Notes under the pieces: model-generated
What the model was told of the DNA's origin: nothing
Database searches by the model: none
The model's input: only the letters and a program-made list of their open reading frames with translations
From: Desulfopila sp. IMCC35006
Lineage (GTDB): Bacteria; Desulfobacterota; Desulfobulbia; Desulfobulbales; Desulfocapsaceae
Assembly: GCF_005116645.1 (NCBI RefSeq)
Contig: NZ_SWCM01000002.1
Coordinates: 124,001-188,000 of the forward strand
Reading direction: 5' to 3'
Length of the DNA stretch: 64,000 nucleotides
Part shown: positions 46,373 to 53,685 of the stretch, in pieces
Numbering within the stretch: position 1 is the first letter of the stretch
How the letters are laid out: each line of letters opens with the position of its first letter
Translations under genes and position numbers: made by a program

Positions 46373-48055
46373 TCAGAATGGAGCATTTTTTCTTGCAACC
46401 TCCCCTTCAAGCAGCTTGCGTCGAAGGAGTTTCCCCATGACATTCTTTGGCAGTGACTCGACAAATTCTATGGATGAAGGGACTTTGAAACGTGCAATGC
46501 GGCTTTTAAGGTATTCGGTAATCTCCTCGCTTTCTGCACTTTTCCCCTCTTTGAGCAGCACGTACGCCTTGATTACTTCACCACTGTATTCATCCGGTAT
46601 GCCGACAACTGCGGCGTCCTGCACACCGGGGTGGGTGCAGATGACTGTTTCCACCTCCGTTGGGTACACATTGAACCCTTTGACGATTATGATATCTTTC
46701 GCCCGGTCAATGATCTGGAAATAGCCATCCTCGTCCATCCTGGCGATATCTCCGGTATAGAGCCATCCGTCCCGGAGTACTCTATCCGTGGCTTCGGGGT
46801 GTTGCCAGTAGCCTTTCATGACCTGGGGGCCTTTGACAATCAGTTCGCCTTCTTTGCCTGCCGGGACATCCTGCCTTCCCGTTTCCATATCGACGATCCT
46901 GCACGCAGTATCCGGCATGGGAATACCGATATATCCTGTTTTATTGACCCCGTTGATCGGATTGGAGTGCGTAACAGGTGACGCTTCGGAGAGGCCGTAT
47001 CCTTCAACCAGCTGAGCTTCGGTGACCGTCTCGAATCTCTGTTGAACACTCTTCGACAGCGGTGCACCGCCGCTGAGGCAGGCTCTGATGGATTTGAGAT
47101 TATATTTTGCGACGTTTGGGTAATTCCCAAGCGCAGCATACATAGTCGGTACGCCCGGCAGGATCGTTACATGCTCTTTTTCGATCATTTTGAGAATATA
47201 GGCCAGATCCTTGGGGTTGGGAATCAGGACCAGTTCGCCCGCACAGGAGATGGTAAAACTGAGGCAGGCAGTCATGCCGAAGCTGTGAAAGAACGGGAGC
47301 CAGCCAAGGGTGACTTCCTCGCCGTCGACAATATCGGTGACCCAGCTCTTACATTGGAGTGCATTGACGACGAGGTTATAGTGGCTCAGCATGACGCCTT
47401 TTGGCGTTCCGGTCGTGCCACTGGTATACTGGAGAATGGCAATGTCTTCATGATTGACGTTGATTTTGGGTCTGGCAGCAGAACATTGCCTCAGCAATGT
47501 ATTCCAATCATGATCTGCCGCATCGAGGGTGACCCGATCCTCTTTTTCTTTCAGGAGGGTGAAAAGGATTCTGGTAATTGCCGGAAAGTACGTTTTGACA
47601 TTGGTGACGATAACGTTTTTTAATCCGGTGTTCTTTCTTATCTTCTGGATGATCGGATAGAAACGGCTCATAACAATGATGGTTTCAGCACCAGAGTCAT
47701 TGAGTTCATATGCCACTTCGGAGGACTGGAAGAGCGGATTGACCGGAACGGAGATGGCTCCTATTTTTAAAGCCCCGTAGAGTGCAATGATAAACTGGGG
47801 TGTATTGGCCAGATAGATCGCCACCCTGTCGCCTTTACGTACCCCAAGCTGGAGGAGCATGTTGGCCGCTTTGTTGACCAGTGTATCAAGTTCGGCGTAA
47901 CTGATGCGACGTCCCAGATAGGAAAGTGCCTGGTTGTCGGGAAATTTTTTCGTCGCCTGTTCCAGGAAATCATACAGCGGCACCTGTGGATATTCGAGCC
48001 CGGCGGGAACATTTTTTTCATAATGCTGCAGCCAGATCTTTTCTTCGTATCCCAT
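46373..48055 (-). CDS. fadD: Long-chain fatty acid-CoA ligase
   Basis: 560-residue adenylate-forming enzyme: P-loop YTSGTTGTPKGVMLSH, LPFFHSFGM, GYGLSEASPVTH, motif YTGDIARMDEDGYFQIIDRAKDIIIVKGFNVYPTEVE and the catalytic lysine in LPKNVMGKLLRR. Activates fatty acids to acyl-CoA through acyl-AMP. GtrA follows on the same strand 50 bp downstream. Chain-length preference is not deducible. Confidence 0.9.
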   Translation of the reverse strand: MGYEEKIWLQHYEKNVPAGLEYPQVPLYDFLEQATKKFPDNQALSYLGRRISYAELDTLVNKAANMLLQLGVRKGDRVAIYLANTPQFIIALYGALKIGAISVPVNPLFQSSEVAYELNDSGAETIIVMSRFYPIIQKIRKNTGLKNVIVTNVKTYFPAITRILFTLLKEKEDRVTLDAADHDWNTLLRQCSAARPKINVNHEDIAILQYTSGTTGTPKGVMLSHYNLVVNALQCKSWVTDIVDGEEVTLGWLPFFHSFGMTACLSFTISCAGELVLIPNPKDLAYILKMIEKEHVTILPGVPTMYAALGNYPNVAKYNLKSIRACLSGGAPLSKSVQQRFETVTEAQLVEGYGLSEASPVTHSNPINGVNKTGYIGIPMPDTACRIVDMETGRQDVPAGKEGELIVKGPQVMKGYWQHPEATDRVLRDGWLYTGDIARMDEDGYFQIIDRAKDIIIVKGFNVYPTEVETVICTHPGVQDAAVVGIPDEYSGEVIKAYVLLKEGKSAESEEITEYLKSRIARFKVPSSIEFVESLPKNVMGKLLRRKLLEGEVARKNAPF

Positions 48056-48372
48056 GTTTTATTTCCCCAGGAAGATTTATGATCATTGGCCCGATCGAAT
48101 TTTCATTACATTGAATGCTCCTTTTATCTATAACGTATTGTGCTGATGTCCCCCGTAGTCAAGAAAGCACCGTTGCCTGTAGTTCAACCATCTAATCGCC
48201 TCAGCAAAAGTCCTCATATTCACATATAACTGATCCAGGGTGTGCGCTGTTCGTTTCCCGGGACGCCGTAAACCCATCCCTGGGGGGCTTCGCTGCAGCC
48301 GTCCTTGGCTGCAGAGACCCGAAAAACGAACAGCGCACACCCTTCCATTCCGATAAAAATTGCCCGGCACCT
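48056..48372. other. Intergenic region with palindromic repeat
   Basis: About 315 bp with no gene; it holds the repeat at 48237-48343 and nothing else recognised. Confidence 0.6.
48237..48343. repeat. Dispersed palindromic repeat, full copy
   Basis: Perfect 20-bp outer arms (48237-48256 / 48324-48343, AGGGTGTGCGCTGTTCGTTT and its complement), the core CGGGACGCCGTAAACCCATC and an inner CTGCAGCC/GGCTGCAG hairpin (48293-48314). Core shared with 31666 and 25333. Transcribed, it would fold into one long stem. Confidence 0.85.
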
Positions 48373-49476
48373 TTATTTTTCTAAAAAATTCGCCATGCCT
48401 TTGTCCTGGGCCAGGGGGGCTGCCGTATTTGCCGACAGGCACTGCTTCAGCAGGGCAATGGAGGCACGAAGACGATCGACCTCACCACTGGAAAGAGAAA
48501 AATCGCGATGGAAAGTCTTGGCTTGATTTTCTGCAACCACGTCAATCTTCAAATGCCATTCCCCTTCGCGCCAGGCGAAATGTTCTTCGGCGAACGCCTT
48601 GGAAATCGCGTAGGCATCGTCGCTCATTGGATCGACCGAGCCGTTGAATTTCTGCACACATGGCGGCTGCAGCTTATATTCCGGCAAGGCACCAACCTTG
48701 CTGTAGAGACTGGCAAAGTTCATACCCGGCATCAGAAACACTCGCAGATCCAGCCTGGCCCCGGCAAGAATCGGGAACGGCCCCGTTACCGGGGCAAAAG
48801 GGCCAAACGGATTAACGATTGTCCAGAAGGCAGGTGACAGAACGAATGAAGCATCTTTGGTTACCAAGGTGGCGCGTATTTCGTTGATCGTGGTCAAGGA
48901 TGCACCGGCATTCTCGACCCGCAGAGACACCAAAGCAAAAGGATTTCCAAAATATTGCCCGATATACAGCGGCGGTCCGAGGGTCTTGACAAGTTCCGGA
49001 GGAGCCGGCTGCAGACGTATCTCGACATTTTGCATCTCCGCGGCGCTTTTCGTCATAACATCGGGTGTTTCATAGCCGGGCGCCTTGACCTGAAGTTTGT
49101 ATTCCTTCTGCATTCGATCTTGGGGCACGGTAATGTCGAATTGGCCGACCCCATTGGTCGATACCGTCGCGATGGTTATCAGATTGACAGTCGCGCCGGC
49201 AATGGGGTCACCCGTCGTTGACAGAACTGCCCCATGGAAGACTTCACTGCTGTTCATCCAGCGATTAAATGATGGTCCCAATGTGGAACTGAGCACGCCA
49301 AGGACCAATGCAATGATGGCCGTCTGGAAGATACGGTTGATGACGAGGCGATTGATCGCCGCAGAAGGAGTCCATTTTCCCGAGCGCACCAGAAGCCGTA
49401 ACACGCCAAAGACCAGGAGAAGGAACAGGGCCGCGAGCTGGAGAGGTGTACCTATTTCTTGTATTATGGATGCCAT
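48373..49476 (-). CDS. Membrane protein with carboxypeptidase regulatory-like domain
   Basis: 367 residues: two N-terminal transmembrane helices (about 10-28 and 47-67), then a CarboxypepD_reg beta-sandwich (FHGAVLSTTGDPIAGATVNL..VSTNGVGQFDITVP, about 80-155) and an unrecognised C-terminal 200 residues. Such domains are common in surface or periplasmic anchoring proteins. The function is unknown. Confidence 0.65.
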   Translation of the reverse strand: MASIIQEIGTPLQLAALFLLLVFGVLRLLVRSGKWTPSAAINRLVINRIFQTAIIALVLGVLSSTLGPSFNRWMNSSEVFHGAVLSTTGDPIAGATVNLITIATVSTNGVGQFDITVPQDRMQKEYKLQVKAPGYETPDVMTKSAAEMQNVEIRLQPAPPELVKTLGPPLYIGQYFGNPFALVSLRVENAGASLTTINEIRATLVTKDASFVLSPAFWTIVNPFGPFAPVTGPFPILAGARLDLRVFLMPGMNFASLYSKVGALPEYKLQPPCVQKFNGSVDPMSDDAYAISKAFAEEHFAWREGEWHLKIDVVAENQAKTFHRDFSLSSGEVDRLRASIALLKQCLSANTAAPLAQDKGMANFLEK

Positions 49477-49676
49477 TGAATGTACCCGGTTGATTCATTG
49501 TTTAGTTGAAATCCGTAGATCCCTGCCCTCTGCCGTTTCCTTACGCTTAATCTTTACCCCGCATCTGCTATATCGATCCCCAGGTCGCCGTGTCCCGTCA
49601 GCTGGATGCTTTGCATTACTTCTGGTATGTCGTGCATAGTGGTTTCCTTTGAGTGCTGCGTCTTGTGAGACGTACT
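49477..49676. other. Short non-coding flank of the foreign segment
   Basis: Nothing recognised between the membrane protein start and the transposase fragment. Confidence 0.4.
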
Positions 49677-49940
49677 TCATGGAGTTGACCACACTGCACC
49701 ATTGTCCGAGGCAGACTGGTCAAAAGTATTGGCAGCTCGTCCCATGATATTTCCTATATCCTGGAAAACAGGTGCATCCGTCGCGTTATTGGGAAATCTT
49801 TGATCAGAGAAGCAAAGATCCAGCTTGCTATCGATGAGATAACAGAGGGAGTACGCAAAGGTACCCTCCTGGATCTGTTTGATGAAAAAGACAGGGATAA
49901 ACTGATCGTGGGAATTAGGGTACGGCTGGTATTTTGCCAC
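49677..49940 (-). pseudogene. N-terminal fragment of an IS1182-type transposase
   Basis: 87 residues from a GTG with GGGGAGGG upstream. MAKYQPYPN..FIPVFFIKQIQEGTFAYSLCYLIDSKLDL matches the N-terminus of IS1182-family transposases (from memory). After about 55 residues homology is lost and the catalytic domain is missing. Terminal inverted repeats were not found. It marks past insertion next to the cassette. Confidence 0.6.
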
Positions 49941-50047
49941 AGCTTCCCTCCCCTGTTTGTCATGACTGAGTGGTCAACTGGCTGGTTTTACGTGATATCA
50001 TACCAGTAAAGGTCAGTTTTTACGATACTTTTTACCTTTTCCTACAG

Positions 50048-50110
50048 GCTCAACATTGAATTCACTGGTTTCGCGCTGTTTGCGAAACCCAGTGGAATAA
50101 CTGGTTAGGT
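50048..50110 (-). repeat. Integron attC recombination site
   Basis: On the minus strand: R'' ACCTAAC (50110-50104), a 9-nt spacer, CACTGGGTTTCGC, 7-nt loop, GCGAAACCAGTG, 8-nt spacer, R' GTTGAGC (50054-50048). The arms pair perfectly apart from one extra G in the left arm, the extrahelical base typical of attC. It starts 5 bp after the RES gene stop. Confidence 0.72.
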
Positions 50111-51194
50111 AAATATTATAATACTTCAGCAATTCCAAAGTGGAAGTCATACGAAACTTTACGCATAATTAGCTTATTAATGCACTTTATGCTAACTTTA
50201 CCTTCAGCGACAGGCCTACCAAATATTGCCAAATTTGGAATTGATTTTGCTTCTTCATAATCCCTATACTGAGGTATCATCCTATGCGAAATTCCATAAA
50301 CAGTTTCGAAAGGCGTTGCTCCCGTACGTAGTAAACTGAAATACGAAGGATATATTATTCCGTCATAACCTGCATCATGTGCAGAAATTGCAATGCTTTT
50401 TGTTATGTGATATGAATGAGATGATGCAAGAAATAACATATGAACTGCCATATCAAGGCTTTCAAACTCCGTTACGCCATTTCCCTCATTTAGCAGTACA
50501 GACATATCAAGCAGGTTTAGCTCAGATGATGCGGAAAGCGTTGCCACGTACAATTCATCCTCTGCCGTAAATCTACTCTCATGAACGCAAACTTCTAAGT
50601 CAGGGCTAGCATACAAAACAGGTATTTTATTTGATTCGAATCTTCCTGAACCTGACAAATTAGATGGTGGACTATCGTACTCCTCAGGATTAGTTGGTTT
50701 TTTTGGTTCCTTCCTGATTCTATAGAATAAAGTATTTTGGTCTAAAATCCTTTGAGGATACTCAGACACTATTCGTTTAACAATTTGTGGCCGAGTGGCA
50801 TCTTTTTGCAGATCTTTCAATGGTTCAACTTCACCCACCATCCACATTCGAGGACCATAATGAAAAAAGCCTACACCTAATATTTGACTTATTAAATTTA
50901 CGTCGTTTTTACACCATTCAGGTACTCCTATGCTATTTTTTTGATGATTATTGAATTGCACACAAGGAGCGGCTCCGTAATCACAACGTACTAATGATCC
51001 CCAAACGAAATAGCCATATGCTAGCGTTTCTAGATGCACCATTTTTAGCTTATAGCCGTCCACTGCTTTGCATACAGGACAAGTTATATCATCGACTATT
51101 CCAATTTTTTGAGCATCTATTTTTAAACCGTGATCTTCGAAACAATTTGAACAAGCAACTATGTCTACACTTTCATCAATCATTGAATACCTAA
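50054..51194 (-). mobile_element. Single integron gene cassette carrying a RES-domain gene
   Basis: The 5' boundary is GTTAGGT at 51195-51189 (minus strand), 11 nt before the RES start codon. It is the exact complement of R'' ACCTAAC at the 3' end, as required when a cassette is circularised. The gene fills the roughly 1.14-kb unit, is AT-rich, and is followed directly by attC. No integrase or second cassette was found in the window. Confidence 0.68.
50116..51183 (-). CDS. RES-domain protein with N-terminal zinc ribbon
   Basis: 355 residues. CSNCFEDHGL and CPVC near the N-terminus form a zinc ribbon. The C-terminal half carries a RES domain: FYRIRKE, FESNKIPVLYASPDLEVCVHESR and later HDAGYDGIIYPS fit the Arg-Tyr-Glu-Ser pattern of NAD-degrading toxins. 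No antitoxin gene is adjacent, so it may be a defence effector or a long RES type without an antitoxin. Markedly AT-rich compared with flanks. The ATG at 51183 is chosen because the cassette boundary lies just upstream. Confidence 0.78.
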   Translation of the reverse strand: MIDESVDIVACSNCFEDHGLKIDAQKIGIVDDITCPVCKAVDGYKLKMVHLETLAYGYFVWGSLVRCDYGAAPCVQFNNHQKNSIGVPEWCKNDVNLISQILGVGFFHYGPRMWMVGEVEPLKDLQKDATRPQIVKRIVSEYPQRILDQNTLFYRIRKEPKKPTNPEEYDSPPSNLSGSGRFESNKIPVLYASPDLEVCVHESRFTAEDELYVATLSASSELNLLDMSVLLNEGNGVTEFESLDMAVHMLFLASSHSYHITKSIAISAHDAGYDGIIYPSYFSLLRTGATPFETVYGISHRMIPQYRDYEEAKSIPNLAIFGRPVAEGKVSIKCINKLIMRKVSYDFHFGIAEVL

Positions 51195-51195
51195 C

Positions 51196-51740
51196 ATTTA
51201 ATATGCCGCGTTGGCTTTTCGGGGGATATCGAATCAATCGTGGCAATTTTGATGCTTCTTTGACGGGGAGAACACAGGCGATAAAGCTGCATGATCCACT
51301 GTAACCCTGTAACCCTGTCTGGGTGTTCCTTCATATCTCATAGAAATTAAATAATATTTCTGCATAATAAGTGAGATATTTGTCACTTGCAAGAAAATTC
51401 AGTTAGGAATTTATTATGCCGCTTTTTGGTAATATAGCCCTGTTATATCGCGTCTGTATAACAGGGCGTTCTGTTATTTTTGAATACAATTATTAGCCAA
51501 ATTGGGCCTATTATCTGCGCTCTTTGCGTCATTTGGGGAAATATCGACTGTTAGACGGAGGCTGGGATATGTTGGAAATAACTGGTTCAGGTTGGATATC
51601 TGCTATGAAAACCGACAATTGAGACGGGCTGTTTATGGGGGGATTGATCCTCGCACTTCGACCCCTCATGGTTCTGCTGATGCAACCAGGCAAAATGAGC
51701 ATGTTGCTGAAAAAATGGGCTCGTGCTGGGGGGTATAAGC
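51196..51740. other. Region without supported gene between cassette and acs promoter
   Basis: About 545 bp. Holds a strong hairpin (51437-51467), a CCCTGTAA direct repeat near 51303 and a 78-codon frame (51502-51738) of unrecognised sequence without a ribosome site. It may be decayed DNA around the cassette insertion. Confidence 0.4.
51437..51467 (+). terminator. Strong hairpin with T-rich tail
   Basis: GCCCTGTTATA (51437-51447) and TATAACAGGGC (51457-51467), perfect 11-bp arms, followed by GTTCTGTTATTTTT. It looks like a plus-strand terminator, but no plus-strand gene precedes it. Confidence 0.55.
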
Positions 51741-51756
51741 TGGCATAGATTCTGCA
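51741..51756 (+). promoter_or_regulatory. Sigma-54 (-24/-12) promoter of acs-pat
   Basis: TGGCATAGATTCTGCA has GG and GC at the correct spacing and differs by a single base from the element at 57822. Transcription from here would give a leader of about 130 nt before acs. No clear copy of the CTGCAA site was found upstream. Confidence 0.8.
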
Positions 51757-51897
51757 AAGATTATCGTTGAGAAGGCACCGAAAGGGTATGGAAACCATCT
51801 TTTTATAATATCGATGCCACTACTGGCTTCTCAGTGCTGACTGTACCGTTGCACAGGCTGTTTCCTTCATTTCCACCTTATGCGAAAAGGAGAGACT

Positions 51898-53667
51898 ATG
51901 CACTGGCCCCCAATAAAAAAAATTCCAGAGGCTTTGACCCCTCAACCACATTTGGTGGATTATGATCAGACTTGTGCAAATTTTTCCTGGGAGGATGTTC
52001 TGCGTGAACTAGATGGCTCCGAGGGCAGTGCGGGGTTGAATATTGCCCATCTGGCGGTAGACCGGCATGCCGATGGACCCTTGTCTGCGCATCTGGCTCT
52101 GCGCTGGCTTGGCGGTGACGGGACCACCATCGATTTCAGTTATCGCGATCTCCAGGAAGAGTCCAACCGGTTTGCCAACCTCCTGGACCAGTTGGGTGTC
52201 GGCAAAGGGGATACGGTATTTTGCTTTACCGACCGGATTCCGGCGCTCTATTTTGCCGCCCTGGGGGCCTGGAAAAACCTCAGTGTCTTTTGTCCGCTCT
52301 TTTCGGCATTTGGCCCGGAGGCAGTTTATCAGCGCATGCAGCGTGGAGATGCCAAGGTTCTGGTAACGACGTCCCGGCTCTATCAACAGAAAATTGCAGC
52401 CTTGCGCAAGCGTCTGCCGAAGCTTGCGCATGTGCTCCTTGCCGATGTTGCAGAAGATCTGCAGGAAGGGGTGTGGTCACTGCCCGGCCAAATGGCCGCG
52501 GTTTCCTCTTCTTTTACTCTTCCGCCAACCGACCCGGAAGATATCGCCCTGCTGCACTTTACCAGCGGCACAACCGGCATGCCCAAGGGAGCCCTGCACG
52601 CGCACAAGGCGGTACTGACCCATTATATCACCGGCAGATATGTGCTGGATTTTCATGGGGACGATATCTTCTGGTGCACGGCCGATCCCGGCTGGGTCAC
52701 CGGTATTTCCTATGGCATTATCGCCCCGCTGGTTTGCGGGGTCACCAACATCATCGATGCGGAAGAGTTTGATGCGGAACGCTGGTACAACATTCTCGAG
52801 AGCGAGAAGGTCACCATCTGGTATACCTCGCCGACCGCCGTGCGGCGGTTGATGTGCCTGGATATCAAGCCCCTGGAAATCTTCGACTTACACCACCTGC
52901 GGGCAATTCACAGTGTGGGCGAACCTCTCAACCCTGAGGCGGTGTTATGGGGGCAGAATGTCCTTGGCCTGCCAATCCACGACAACTGGTGGCAAACGGA
53001 GACCGGGGGCATCATGATCGCCAACTATCTGGCCCTGGAGATTCGACCGGGTTCCATGGGTCGTCCCCTGCCCGGCATTGAAGCAGCTGTCGTGCGACGA
53101 GTTGATGATTCGGCAGAAATTATCGAAGACGTTGAGGTCCAGGGAGAACTGGGCTTGCGTCCCGGCTGGCCGTCGATGTTTCGCGGCTATCTGCATGAGG
53201 AGGACAGGTATACTAAATGCTTTGCTGGCGACTATTACCTCACCGGCGATCTGGTTCGGCGGGATGCCGACGGGTACTTCTGGTTTGTCGGCCGGGCCGA
53301 CGATATCATCAAGACTGCGGGTCATCTGGTCAGCCCCTTTGAAGTGGAAAGTCTTTTGATGACCCATCCGGCGGTCGCCGAAGCCGGGGTGATCGGCAAG
53401 CCCAATGCCATGCTGGGGGAGCTGGTCAAGGCCTTTGTCGCGGTCAAGCCGGACATTACTGCCGATGACCAGCTGCGTCTGGAGTTGATCGGCTTCACCC
53501 GCCGCCTGCTCGGCCCGGCGATCGCCCCAAGAGAGATTGAATTCAAGGCCCATCTTCCCAAGAACAAGGCCGGAAAAATCATGCGACGCCTGTTAAAGGC
53601 CCGGGAAATGGGTCTGCCGTTAGGCGATATTTCGACGCTGGAGCTCGAGGGTAACAATAAAAAATAG
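51898..53667 (+). CDS. AMP-forming acetyl-CoA synthetase-like enzyme
   Basis: 589 residues of the acetyl/propionyl-CoA synthetase type: P-loop HFTSGTTGMPKGALHAH, DNWWQTETGG (the Trp limiting the acyl pocket), YLTGDLVRRDADGYFWFVGRADDIIKTAGHLVSPFEVE, and PKNKAGKIMRR, whose last lysine is the catalytic residue that Pat-type enzymes acetylate. The ATG at 51898 follows AAAGGAGAG. Followed 18 bp later by a Pat homologue. Shorter than enteric Acs (about 650), so acetate preference is likely but unproven. Confidence 0.88.
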   Translation: MHWPPIKKIPEALTPQPHLVDYDQTCANFSWEDVLRELDGSEGSAGLNIAHLAVDRHADGPLSAHLALRWLGGDGTTIDFSYRDLQEESNRFANLLDQLGVGKGDTVFCFTDRIPALYFAALGAWKNLSVFCPLFSAFGPEAVYQRMQRGDAKVLVTTSRLYQQKIAALRKRLPKLAHVLLADVAEDLQEGVWSLPGQMAAVSSSFTLPPTDPEDIALLHFTSGTTGMPKGALHAHKAVLTHYITGRYVLDFHGDDIFWCTADPGWVTGISYGIIAPLVCGVTNIIDAEEFDAERWYNILESEKVTIWYTSPTAVRRLMCLDIKPLEIFDLHHLRAIHSVGEPLNPEAVLWGQNVLGLPIHDNWWQTETGGIMIANYLALEIRPGSMGRPLPGIEAAVVRRVDDSAEIIEDVEVQGELGLRPGWPSMFRGYLHEEDRYTKCFAGDYYLTGDLVRRDADGYFWFVGRADDIIKTAGHLVSPFEVESLLMTHPAVAEAGVIGKPNAMLGELVKAFVAVKPDITADDQLRLELIGFTRRLLGPAIAPREIEFKAHLPKNKAGKIMRRLLKAREMGLPLGDISTLELEGNNKK

Positions 53668-53685
53668 TTTTTCGGAGATGCAGTT

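Noticed and set aside
51502-51738. 78-residue plus-strand frame before the acs promoter
   Set aside because: No ribosome site and no recognised family; lies in low-coding DNA next to the cassette.
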